From: Iris pallida
Lineage: Eukaryota; Streptophyta; Magnoliopsida; Asparagales; Iridaceae
DNA: 64,000 bases
Reading direction: 5' to 3'
Assembly: GCA_029216955.1 (NCBI GenBank)
Contig: JANAVB010015600.1
Location: 29,856,874-29,920,873, forward strand
Part shown: in pieces, positions 24,001 through 34,129 of the stretch
How the letters are laid out: every line of letters starts with the position of its first letter
Position numbering within the stretch: position 1 is the stretch's first letter
Made by a program: the position numbers and the translations under genes
The notes under the pieces: model-generated
Told to the model about the DNA's origin: nothing
Seen by the model: only the letters and a program-made list of their open reading frames with translations
Databases searched by the model: none

Positions 24001-26532
24001 CTGGAAAATGAAGGTAAAACTTCAAAATCCAAGAAAGGCAAGAAAGTCAAAACTTGCAACATGATTTCTCAAATTATTCCAGATCCTGATGACTTGGATC
24101 ATCTATGGGACGGCCTCCCTCTGGAAGATAGACTGAAAGGACTAAACATCTGTCCTCCAAATCTAGCTCCTCCTACCAAGCTCAAGCTTACTCATCAGCA
24201 GTGGCTAGCCATGAATAGTGTTCCTTTATACCGGGCACAACAAGTCTTTGCTGCTTATGAAAAAGCTCCAACAGGGATTTCTCCTCGTATCCCGAATCCT
24301 TCTTCTCCCTTAACTACAGAGACGTCTGTACTTCATTCTCCTGTAGTTGCAGAGATTCATTCCTCTTCCTGTGCTGAAACGCCTGTTCAAAGTCTACTGC
24401 CTATCCATTTGTATAGTCAGCAATCTGTTATTCTCATGAAGAAGATGGGTTACGATTTTCAAAAGGCAGGAGGTTTGAACCATAATAAAGGAATCCGTCT
24501 TCCTTTACAAATTCAAAATTAGAATTCTACCGCTGGATTGGGTTCTAAAATTCCTCGTAACAGTCCTCACAAGAAGAAGGCTAAAGGAAGAAAGACTAAA
24601 TCCTGTAATATGGTACTTTCTTCTCCTGAGTCTGAAGAAGAAACTTTTGCTGGTACAAGATCTGGAAAAGAGTACCACAAAGACTATGAGGGATCCTCCA
24701 AAGAAGCAGAAGATGTAGTGGAAACACTACCGGTTCAATCTTCTCATGTTCCTGCTAAACCGTCTGTGGTTGAAAAGGGGAAACAGAAAGCAGTGCGCTT
24801 TGATATCCCATTGAAGTCTGCTTCCAGTCAGTGGGTGACAATGAAGCCTTACAAATTCGATATTCTAGCTCAGTTAGCCAATACTCCGGCTAGATTGTCT
24901 ATATTTGAACTGCTTCGCCTCTCCAGAGAAAGCAGAGAGACCTTGAGTGAAGCTTTACTCCAAGCAGATTCATACTTAGCTCAACTCAAGACTCCCGATA
25001 ATATGCCAGTGTCATGTCCACAATGTCATAGCGTGATGGAAGCAATTCCCAACATCATCTTCACACAAGAGGATATGCTATTGAAACACAACAAGCATGA
25101 TAGACCTCTGTGCTACACTGGATATATCGGATCTACTGAAATTGACAGGATTTACATTGATCCTGGGTCCTCAATTCGCATAATTCTTCAGAGTATGATA
25201 AGACCCCTGAGGATTCCTACTAGTGAGCTGACTTACACTAGTACCACTATTGTTGGTTTTAACTCTGGCAAGAGTAAGCCACTGGGGAAGATTCGGTTAC
25301 AGATTCAGATTGGTGATCTTCGATCCATGGTAACTTTATATGTTATCAACTCGGATGTATCCTACAATATTCTTCTTGGAAGACCGTGGATTCATGAGCA
25401 CAATATTGTGCCTTCAACTCTCCACCAATGCTTCAAATATGTGGATTCCCAAGGAGTTGTGAAAACTGAATTTGCTGATATTAATCCTTTCAAGGGTGTC
25501 GAAGCCTACTTCTCTGATTCAAGGCTTTATAAACAGGAGCATATGAAAGAAATATCAGACATAGCTGAAGAATCATCACCTGAGGATCAGTCTATTAATG
25601 AAGATCCACCAGAGGAACAACCCTTGAAGATCATGGTCAAGGGACGAATCCAATCTCAACTTGTCAATGATCAACCTTTGATAATCAAGGTTAAAGGAAG
25701 AACTAAAACTTCATCTAAGGAATCAATAAAAATTCCTGCTAAGAGCCAAGTTCAACCTTTTATGATCAAAGTCAAAGGGCGTACTGCTGGTACGAATGAT
25801 CCAGAATCACCATTGATCGTCAATATTGGCAATTCTACGCAGAAGACGGATGATGGTCCACCGTTGACTAATCCGGAGCGTAACAATCAGACTGTAAATG
25901 ATGTAAATATTGCTCATCTCTGTGATATCAATGAAGATTTCCTTTTCGAGTATATGGCTGTCAAGTTTATTGAGAGAATAACTTTATCTTCTGATAATCA
26001 AAGTCATCAATATAAAGACAACATAGAGCCGAAAGAAATTTTATACATTGATCATAAAGAGAATTCTTTCCCTCCCCATGTTGATGTTGGACCTTATGCT
26101 CAAAAGTTCTTAACATCTTCTCCCTATCTGCTTCCTATAGCCGCTTCATCACTAGCTTGCATAACTTTCAGATGATACGAAGAATCCTATTTCGTGGTCC
26201 CATCTGATAAGAAAAACAAGCGCCAAATTGTATTTGGCCTGGCCAGAAATATCTCTGTTACTCGGACAGATGATCTGAAGGATAAAGATAAAGGAAGAAT
26301 CCGAATTGACAAATATAGTCAACAATCTATCAAGATCATCCAAAATATGGGATATGATTTAAAGGCTATGCAAGGTCTTAATCAAGGAAAGGGTAGACGA
26401 TTACCATTATGCGGTGATCCGTTTTACCAGAAGACTCGTCATGGGTTGGGATATGATCTGTCTCACATTTTTGATAACGATATACAAGAAGAATTCTCTT
26501 CTAGCTCATCAGATTCAGAAGAAATTCAATGA
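21043..26532 (+). pseudogene. G gag-protease polyprotein with long N-terminal extension, seven in-frame stops
   Basis: One reading frame of about 1829 codons from the ATG at the primer site to TGA at 26530. It has no frameshift but premature stops at 21814, 22339, 22525, 23011, 23197, 24520 and 26173, each explicable by one C-to-T change. Residues 1 to about 500 are a basic, low-complexity extension with repeated KNQ(V/S) and SPV motifs. Around residue 660 is the gag capsid core (FIGCLTGSAYDWYRSL). A Tat-type zinc-binding motif follows at about 884 (YCIYHRYINHPTSACYVWK), then a G-patch at about 1133 (MGYDFQKAGGLNHNKG). Protease is at about 1372, with DPGSS where a DSG or DTG triad is expected and SYNILLGRPWIHEHN downstream. 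A second G-patch is at about 1768 (MGYDLKAMQGLNQGKG). Gag forms the particle and protease cleaves it. RT, RNaseH and integrase, which should follow, are absent. Confidence 0.9.
21044..21061 (+). promoter_or_regulatory. Primer binding site of G (Tat/Ogre type)
   Basis: TGGCGACTCTGCTGGGGA, four bases after the 5' LTR. Sites of this form in Tat/Ogre elements are usually attributed to tRNA-Arg; I rely on recollection for the tRNA identity. It overlaps the first codons of the sense frame (ATG at 21043). Confidence 0.75.
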
Positions 26533-27146
26533 CATCTGTCTTATTATCCCCCAACTACCAAAGTTTGGTCAAGCTGACTACTCATCTCTTTTCTTATATC
26601 TTGCCGGTTGGCACGTAAAGTTGGGTTCGTTATTTATCACGATCTTAAGTCCTCTGAATGAATATCAAATCTTCCTACCTATCATTGTGACCTCTGTGTA
26701 GATATTTATCTACTTCTTATATACTGTCATGTTCATATTACCTCTGACGAGTACTTTTTTTTATCTATCATGTTCATTTGACCTCTGCATAGATATTAAT
26801 CTACTCTTCTTTGAGTTCTTACATACTATCACGTCCATATTACCTCTGATAGCATTGTATATTCTCGAGAAGAGATTAATCTTCTGTCTCATCAGATGAT
26901 TAATTGAATTTATTATTTCATCATGTTCTCATGATCATTGGATGAATATTAAATCTACTTATCTATCATGTCCATATTACCTCTGGATAGATATAATGCA
27001 TTGAGTCTAAAAGACTTGTCATGCTCCTATAACCTCTGACAAGTATCTCCTATCTCATACATATTATTTCAAATAAGCGATAGGATCATAAAACATATAT
27101 TTCATTCATCTTGAAAATACTGCAAAATGGATTACAAGAAATTCTT
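26533..27146. repeat. Spacer with recurrent CATGTTCATATTACCTCTG motif
   Basis: Non-coding gap between the converging sense and antisense genes of G. A motif close to ATCATGTTCATATTACCTCTG recurs about six times (near 26680, 26726, 26767, 26826, 26963 and 27018), each time followed by variants of GATAGATAT or GACAAGTA. Spacing is irregular (about 40 to 140 bp). Both genes presumably end transcription here; no clear polyadenylation signal was assigned. Confidence 0.6.
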
Positions 27147-30100
27147 TCAAAGTGGAGTAGAGATATCTAGAAGTAACTGCCGTAGTTCTTCTAGCCGTTT
27201 ACCAAGAGAACTCATAACTTTTTTTGTAGCCTCGGCACGTCGAGCCTCAGGTGTGCAAATGCAAGAAAGCTTAGCGAAGGTGGTTATTAAACCCTCTTTA
27301 GCTTCATTGAGGGTCCTGATAGTTGATTCAGCCCCATAAGCTTTCTCTTCTAAAACCGAGCTCTGGGTAAGGTGCAGATTTCGAGCTTCGATCATCCTTT
27401 CTCTTTCAGCCTTAAGGCGAGCCAACCCTGCCTCGAACTCGTGGATTTCATGATTTTTGTTCTTAATATCTATGTTCAGAGCATCATAAGCTACCCTGTG
27501 ACTATGAAGTGAGGGCTTTATCCCAGCCAAGAATGCTTTCTCTTTGGCAACCTTCAGACTATGTTCACGAAGAGATTCATTGTATGTAGCTTCCCGAGCA
27601 AGGAAATCGGCTGTTAAGGCTTCATATTCCTCCTCAATAAGACTTTCTACAGTTCTACTTGACAACCTGAGATATTCTCTGATTGGTTGTTCAAGGTCCT
27701 CCACAATTTTCTCCAATTTGATAGCTCTCTCTACATCTCTGAACAGAGCAACGTTATTGATGGTCGAAGCCATTGCCGTCTTCAGAGTCTCATAATTGAG
27801 GCCCTCATTTAGGACCATTTTTATCAAGGTTGCCAAGCTTTTGTAAAATGTGTCGGTATAAATCTCAACTAGGAGATTCATTTTTGTGCTGGAACTTGGC
27901 CTGGCGACAATATCCAACAGGCCTTTTTCTTGGAGATCAGAAGCAGACATCGGGGGTACAACAGCAGAGTGAGACGAAGTCGTTGTTGCTACCACCGTTA
28001 TAGCCAATGGATCCCCGGAAGCTTCAGGGATTGTATCTCCAATCGGTATAACAACAGATGGGGATGGAACCGATAATGTTGCTATTGTTGTCTGGTTCCC
28101 AAGGACCTCAGCGTCAACATCTTCAATATTTGTCACCTCAGCCGTTTCTGGAGTTCTGGCGGCGGTAATATCAATGGGTGTGATGACAACTACGGGAGCT
28201 GGTTCAGATTCTGACATTGTCTTATCAGAAATTGGTACTGGATCGGTGACAACAATAGAGGATGTTATCATCTCCCCAATTTCTGTTGAAAGTTCAAGTA
28301 TGCCTCCAGCATCTCCCTCAGTTGATGACTCTACAGGATTTCCTAGTGTTTCAGCTGTGGTGAAACTTTTTACAGCTAATTCCTTGCTCAATTCTGGAGC
28401 ACCTTCAGTAGTTTCATCATCATCTACAGTGGGATCGACTCTTGTCTCCTCTTGGTGCTGATCCTCAACAAGAGAAGACAATTCAGACTGTGCTTGTTGG
28501 GCCTTAAGCGACGGAGGATGTTCTTTTAGAGGCTCCATCTCAGGCTTTTGCACTCCACCTTCTCCAGCATCTGAGTTTCCTGAAGAGGAAGCTTTCCCTT
28601 CAGATTCCTCATTTCCTTTATAGATTTCTTCTTCTTGAGGAAGAGGAATTACAGGCTTTGGTGCAATTATGACATCTGCAAAATGAACAAAAATAAGTTA
28701 GTATGCGAAACCTTGATACATAATTTCGTATAGGTTTTGTATAATACTTGGAATATGTACGTTTTTTTAAGATATGTGTCATAATCACCATCCCAGTCAT
28801 CATCCTCAAAGTCAAGAGTCGGTTCGTCTGAGGGAATGCGATCTTGATCAGCAGCGGATACAGCAGTAGTACCTTCCGTAACTTGTGCCTTGGACGGCAA
28901 AGATAAATGAAGCGAGGTACTAAGACGTCCAGGAAACAAAAGTGTTACAGATCCTGATCCAACTATCTATGGAGGGGCTGAAGACCCTTCTCCAGGATGA
29001 ACTGAAGAAGGACCGACGAGAGAATCTTCTTCAATATCCTCTTCTGGAGTGTGAACACTTGTCTTGGAAGGCCCTTTTGTGGTAGACCTCCTCCTCTTTT
29101 CTGGAGTTTTTTCTGGAGACGTGGCAGCTGCACCTTGTTTTCTTTTGCGGCCTTTACCAATAATGATAGGTTCTGCAGCTGGTTCTCCAACTCCTGTTGG
29201 GATAACTACTAGAAACGGATCTGGAATGCCAGTGTCGTCAGGGATGTCTGCTGGTACCCTGACCTGCTCCTCAATATCTCCTTCTTTCGGCCACCTCAGA
29301 CTACCCTTCATACTGTAACCATGGGCAAAGGAACGAATTGAAGCATAGAAGTGGGCATACGTATGGAGTATACGCAGTTCTGTAGTACTGGTGGCAGTCG
29401 AAATTCGAAATTTAGCACCAGTCCGAGCACTACCAAAATACCTCCATCCTCTAGCTCCGTCAAGTAATTTCCCATAGTAACGGAAATTAGTTAGAGGATT
29501 ACCAACATGAAGTTGGTCGTATCCAAATTGGCGAGCAAACCTACTGGGTAGGTATGGTTTGAACGCACAATTGTCTTCGTTTCTGTACATTAGATGAGAC
29601 GGTCTGATGCACTGAAGCCACCTAAAGACTAACTGTGGTAATACAACTCTTCCGTCAACTTCATCTTCGAACTGGACACCAAAGCAATTTGCCGGAACAT
29701 GCGGCCGGGTACAAAAGAAGTTCCAACCGTATGAATAATTCAAAACCGCTCGGGTATCTGCTACAGTTGTAGCAATCCATGTAGCTTTGCTGAATTTTTG
29801 GAGAAAGACCTCCGCATCATCGCCTGGGCCCGGCGGTAATAATCTGCAGTTGTGATGCAACAACCAGCCCATCAGATAAGTGTAGGGCATCTCTACCCTA
29901 GGGAAAACTTTCCGATGAGGAGCATTGTTAATTAACTCCTCACCGAAAGTTCTTAAACCTGCATTTATCCGACACACCATGGCCGACAGCAGGTTGATCC
30001 TGACTTTAAATACCAGACGTACTGCTGGCCATAGCACACTGCGATGAATTCTGTCAACAGTACCAATACCCGGTACAACCCATCTTCTCAACCATAAAGA

Positions 30101-31912
30101 AAGAAAGCCTGCCAGCAAAGCTCTCCGAGAGATTCTCTGACTACCATATCTGAGGAAGCTCAAGGCTTCAGTTCCTGCAGGAAATTCCCCAGTCTTCGTA
30201 GACAGATATTTATTCGGGAATTTATAAGTAACCATCATATCCCGAACCTTGTTAGAAGGGATTATCGAATCTATGTTGATTACTGGAGCCTTGTTCTCTT
30301 GAAACCTTTCTTTATCTTCCTTGGAGATCTTATCCTTGTGGAAGAAAAGATAAGTCGTCCATTTGTTGATATACGCCAAATGGGATGTACTTTCATGCAT
30401 CATGGTACAAGTCAGGTAGTGACACATCAGTTCTTCATATGTCTCGACTAACTGAGGGTTAACTTCTCTGATCTCAGCAAGCTCTCTGTTGGAGGGAACA
30501 TATTCTTCATATGGGGCCTCCCCCATTGGCAGCTTCGAGATAAACTGCATCTCATAAAGGACAAGACCCATTTTACCTTTCGGAGTAGCAAAAGTTCCAG
30601 TTGAACTTAAATATAGCTCCATCAAGGCCAGAAATAAGTTTCCATTCGCAGGAATACTATAGCTGGTGGAAGCTACTGCTTCGTATAAGCCAATATCTTT
30701 CAATTCTTCCTCAAAGTTCTTCATCATCCAAAGGCTTATCTGAATCCAACTCTGGTTGAATGGAGTCAACCATCCTGGCAGTCTGGGGTTGGTTTGAGGA
30801 TACAATACAGCTTCCTTCATAAATTTATTGACAAACATCGGGGTTTGAACTGGCTGTATTAGGCCCGAATCTTCGCTTGGATTAGAGCCTGGCATAAGGC
30901 CTAAGATAGAAGTAACGCCTCCATTGGGAACACTAGCAAAGTATCCCATATTATTGGCACGCTCTTTCTTGAAGACAATTCTACCCGGGCGTCCATGACT
31001 ATTGGGAGTCAAATTCCACAACATCTGTCGAGGATGAGTGGCATGGACGAATGCCGATAAAGGATAATCTCTGTCCATATCTGGAAGATACATATCTGGT
31101 TTTACGAAGTGTTGCCCGTCTAGTGAATTCAACAACTCCCCATTTATTATGGATAACAACAATCTATCCCCTTGAGCTGCTATCAACTGTGCCCTCTCTG
31201 CCGGATACTCGGGGTTCGACTGGAGAAATTAGACATGAGATAAATCTTCCAAATAGTTCGAACCTACCATACCAACTGATGATCCGAAAACTTCAGCGAG
31301 GGGGTGAACTTGCAGATCCACTGGTCAAATAACAAAAGAGATCAAGTTAGTTCGAAGCTTTTAAGAGTTGAGGAAAAACTCATGCAGTATTGGCTCGACA
31401 AAACCTCTCAGAAAAGATTGATTAACTTCACGTTACCATACAGTGATATGAGCGTAATACAACTTTTTACGCTGGCATGTACGAACATGAGCGTAGTTAA
31501 GTTTTACGCTAGCATATTGGCTGTGGGTACAAGAACAGACTTACGCTGACACGTGTAACGTGGGCGTATTCTTGCTAAACTTTACGCTAACACGTACAAC
31601 GTGGGCGTACAATGTTATTTTAACTTTACGCTAACACGTACAACGTGGACGTATAATATTATTTCAACTTTACACTAACACGTACAACGTGGGCGTAAAG
31701 AGCTGAAAAATTGGTTTATCTTCTTCTTCCCCGACGGATTTATTTTCTGAAGATTAGGGTTTTTTACCTATCATAGGTGGAGCCACGGCCGGGTTAGGGT
31801 TTCGTTATGGTGATGATGACTGAGTAGAAGTCTTCACATGGTCGGTCGACGAGGAATCAATGGCTGGTTTCTTCCCCTTGCTGCCGGCGGCGGATGATTT
31901 CTTAGGAGCCAT
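27147..31912 (-). pseudogene. Antisense spliced gene of element G (Tat-type antisense ORF), one in-frame stop
   Basis: Proposed exons on the minus strand are 31912-31838, 31219-28789 and 28675-27147. Exon 1 encodes MAPKKSSAAGSKGKKPAIDS plus five residues. Intron 1 ends TTTCTCCAG; its donor choice is tentative. Exon 2 is about 810 codons with a single TAG at 28967-28969, after which the frame continues. Intron 2 (28788-28676, 113 nt) has GATG/GTGATT and TTCATTTTGCAG/AT, and joins frames exactly (DDDWD to DVIIAPKP). Exon 3 ends in a Lys/Glu-rich region with coiled-coil character (EEKAYGAESTIRTLNEAKEG). The middle of exon 2 is a globular region rich in Trp and Tyr (WPAVRLVFKVRINLLSAM, PYTYLMGWLLHHN), followed by a basic tail (KGRKRKQGAAATSPEKTPEK). 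Antisense genes are known in Tat-lineage elements such as Grande, and some relatives have plant-mobile-domain or transposase-like labels. I cannot assign a function here. Confidence 0.75.
31535..31700. repeat. 46-bp tandem repeat carrying TTTACGC, about 3.5 copies
   Basis: Units read (T)TTACGCTAACACGTACAACG then TGGGCGTA and an AT-rich tail. They begin near 31545, 31580, 31625 and 31670 and are preceded by single TTTACGCT motifs from about 31465. The array lies in proposed intron 1 of the antisense gene and upstream of the G 3' LTR. Confidence 0.7.
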
Positions 31913-31990
31913 CAGATCAGAGTTTCGAAGAAAGAAAAGGCAAAGAGATTCAAGAGGATGAGTAAAAGTGTTTTCTCTCTCTAAAAAGGT

Positions 31991-32000
31991 CTATTTATAG
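31991..32000 (-). promoter_or_regulatory. TATA box of the antisense gene of G
   Basis: CTATAAATAG on the minus strand, 79 bp upstream of the ATG at 31912, followed by a pyrimidine-rich leader. The immediate surroundings (CTCTCTATAAATAGACC) resemble the sense LTR box at 20655. Two TTTACGC-related motifs lie just upstream at 32036-32070. Confidence 0.7.
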
Positions 32001-32167
32001 AGAGATTCAAATCCGACTGTTGGATATCCCTATGTTTACGCTGACTGTTGGATATCCCCGCTCTTACGCGGATGACAGTTGCGTATCCCGAATTTTGCGC
32101 TCATCAAATCTCAACTTTTACACTTTTGTTCAAAGTGTTTCAAATTTTGGAGACATTTAAAAACTTT

Positions 32168-32175
32168 GAAGGGGG
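32168..32175 (+). promoter_or_regulatory. Polypurine tract of G
   Basis: GAAGGGGG three bases before the 3' LTR at 32179, preceded by AAACTTT. Confidence 0.75.
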
Positions 32176-32178
32176 TCT

Positions 32179-33269
32179 TGTAGGAGCGTAAAAAGTGCTT
32201 CAATGAAAGAGTCATCTCATTCGTAAGTGGCCTGCTTTATGCCTAACAGAACGGGTAATTTCTTTACGCCCAAGACAAGGTTAATTATATTACGCCTAAG
32301 CAGATTAATCATTTTACGCATGGGTCTACACCGGTGATTTTACGCCAAGGACTGAGCAGCCTCTTTCACGCTGGACAAAAACTATCAAATCTTGCATTTA
32401 ATGCAAACTTTGACATGAAGATATCAATGATGGCATTTACCACAGAATTCAATGGAATTTGTCTCATACAAAGATCATTGTTGTCGTTTATAGAGATCGA
32501 GCTACTTTACACTCACTGAATGGTTTCTTTTACGCACGGAGTTTTACATGAGTCCTTACGCTCATAAAAAACAACGTGTGCGTGAAGTCTATTTGAGCCA
32601 TTTTACGCTCAAGGTTATTCAATAACCACTTTACGCTGGAAACCTATGACAGAGCTAGTTTACGCTCATCTTTTTACGCCCTATTCGTTCTGACCAGTTT
32701 GGAACGTAGTGTGCCTACGTGGTCTTCATGCCACATATTTCGAAGAACGTGTGTACATGTATCCTATTCTTACTGAGATGATGGGACATGTGTCAGCATA
32801 TACAGAGGATGATTTTGATCGTAGAGGGCAGTTGTTAGCGTAAAGACAGATTTTGATGCTCTTTTACGCACGAAAGCCCCAGTCTATAAATAGACTGATT
32901 TTTCTCATAACACACACAGGGAGAGACAGGAGAGAATACAGAGATCAGAGCTTCGAGATTTTGATTCTCTAGAGCATCCTTCTTCAACTTTTCTTCCAGA
33001 ACAAAGTGAAGCAAAGCAGGAAAGCATTCGGCCTCGCCATCAGTGCCCAAGTGCGTCGATACCTTTCTGGTGCATTAGTTCTTCCAAATTGTTCTACTTC
33101 AAGCAGTGATCTTCATCATCATCATATGGTCCAAGGAACAAAGTGATCATTTACGAATCAGACTTCCATAGCAATACTTTCCCAGAATCAAATTTGTACT
33201 TCTTGTACTTTTCTTCTTGTTTTTGTTTTCAAAAGCCAATTCCTCCAAGGCATTTTGTTAATCGAAACA
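32179..33269 (+). repeat. Element G 3' LTR
   Basis: 1091 bp, the same length as 19949-21039. About 32 substitutions by eye, mostly transitions at C or G, including several inside TTTACGC motifs (TTTACAC or TTTACAT). The right end AATCGAAACA abuts the CCTAG duplication. Confidence 0.95.
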
Positions 33270-33785
33270 CCTAGACTTATGCCATAAGCCGTGCAATACA
33301 ACTTATCCCGTCGGGCGAGCAGAGGCTATGCCACGCCTTGGGCGATGAGACCGTGCATGCTTTATGAAGCATTTATGTGGGCGACGCCTATGACTTAGGC
33401 TACATTCATAACTTCGCCTACTCAACCAACTTTCCTTCTCCCAAGCCACGGGACGAAGGATCGAGTGTCATTTTCAAAGCACGTCGTGCACCAACTCTAT
33501 GACGATCGTTGGACCTTTCCATATTCTAACTCAATTCGACCCGTCAGGATTATTCCTTTATCTATGTTGATTCGTCTCTTTTATTGTCAAGCCTACTTGT
33601 GCAAGTTGAAAACATGCGATTTATTATGTGAAGGTTAAGATGAGGCAAGTTCACCGAAACTACCCCACTTGAGCGAGCGGTCGCCTCGACCGAGCGATGT
33701 CTTCGAGCAGCCGTTGCAAGGCTAAGTCCGAACGCCGTCAGCGTTCCGATTGCTCCGATTGACTGAGCAGGACGGGTCACTACAC

Positions 33786-33787
<2 letters not shown>

Positions 33788-33870
<83 letters not shown>
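33788..33870. repeat. TA microsatellite beside F
   Basis: About 41 TA units immediately after the right target duplication of F. F appears to have inserted at the edge of this tract. Confidence 0.95.
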
Positions 33871-33876
<6 letters not shown>

Positions 33877-34129
33877 ATCATAAAAGTCAATGTACGAAAC
33901 ATAGTAAATATATATGTTAGAGTATCACAAAAGTAGCCCAGAGTATCACACAAACTAAGTCACAATAATAGTCCAGAGTACCAGAAAAGTAGCCTAGAGT
34001 ATCAAAAAAGTAGCCCAGATTAGCACACAAACTAAGTCACAAAATGAAGTAGACCAGAGTCACAAAATTAGACCAGTGGACCACACAACACAATAGTAGA
34101 CAATAAAAGTATCTAGTCTACTTGTCATA
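33871..34129. repeat. Imperfect short repeats (AGAGTATCACAAAAGTAGCCC)
   Basis: The words AGAGTATCA, AAAAGTAGCCCAGA and ACACAAACTAAGTCACAA recur with variation across about 250 bp up to the end of the copia remnant. No frame or known element recognised. Confidence 0.65.

Larger units (their letters stand above)
19949..33269 (+). mobile_element. Element G: Tat/Ogre-lineage gypsy element lacking RT, RNaseH and integrase
   Basis: Flanked by CCTAG (19944-19948 and 33270-33274). LTRs are 1091 bp each, TGTAGGAGCG...AAACA, with about 32 differences by eye, mostly transitions. The primer site TGGCGACTCTGCTGGGGA is the type seen in Tat/Ogre elements. The interior (11.1 kb) has one long sense gag-protease frame (21043-26532), a 600-bp spacer with short repeats, and a large antisense gene (27147-31912) whose promoter faces the sense transcript. 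No RT, RNaseH or integrase motif is present on either strand, so G is non-autonomous despite its size. Confidence 0.9.
2472..33784 (-). mobile_element. Element F: non-autonomous gypsy-type LTR retrotransposon, host to H and G
   Basis: Both ends are flanked by the same 5-bp duplication CATAA (2467-2471 and 33785-33789). LTRs run TGTAGTG...ATGACA on the minus strand. The left copy (2472-4951) is the 3' LTR; the right copy (17964-33784) is the 5' LTR, next to a tRNA-iMet-like primer site. The internal part is only about 2.5 kb once nested element H is removed, and it shows no gag or pol frame. I therefore call it a non-autonomous (LARD-like) derivative. LTR-end style and primer site match element D, so a D-like element may have mobilised it. 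The two LTRs differ visibly throughout (for example many changes in the first 90 bp), making F the oldest element in this half of the window. Confidence 0.85.
17964..33784 (-). repeat. Element F 5' LTR, split by element G
   Basis: The LTR consists of 17964-19948 and 33275-33784 once G and one copy of its target duplication are removed, about 2.5 kb, matching the 2480-bp left LTR in order throughout. It carries the same 36-bp triple repeat at 19476-19583. The junction reads GGTGCCTAG / G / CCTAGACTTATG, against an uninterrupted GGTGCCCAGACTTATG at about 4431 in the left LTR. Confidence 0.9.

Noticed and set aside
27147..28553. Reading the 468-codon antisense frame as a separate gene
   Set aside because: Its frame extends upstream without a stop to a good splice acceptor at 28676 and joins in phase to the larger frame, so one spliced gene is more likely.
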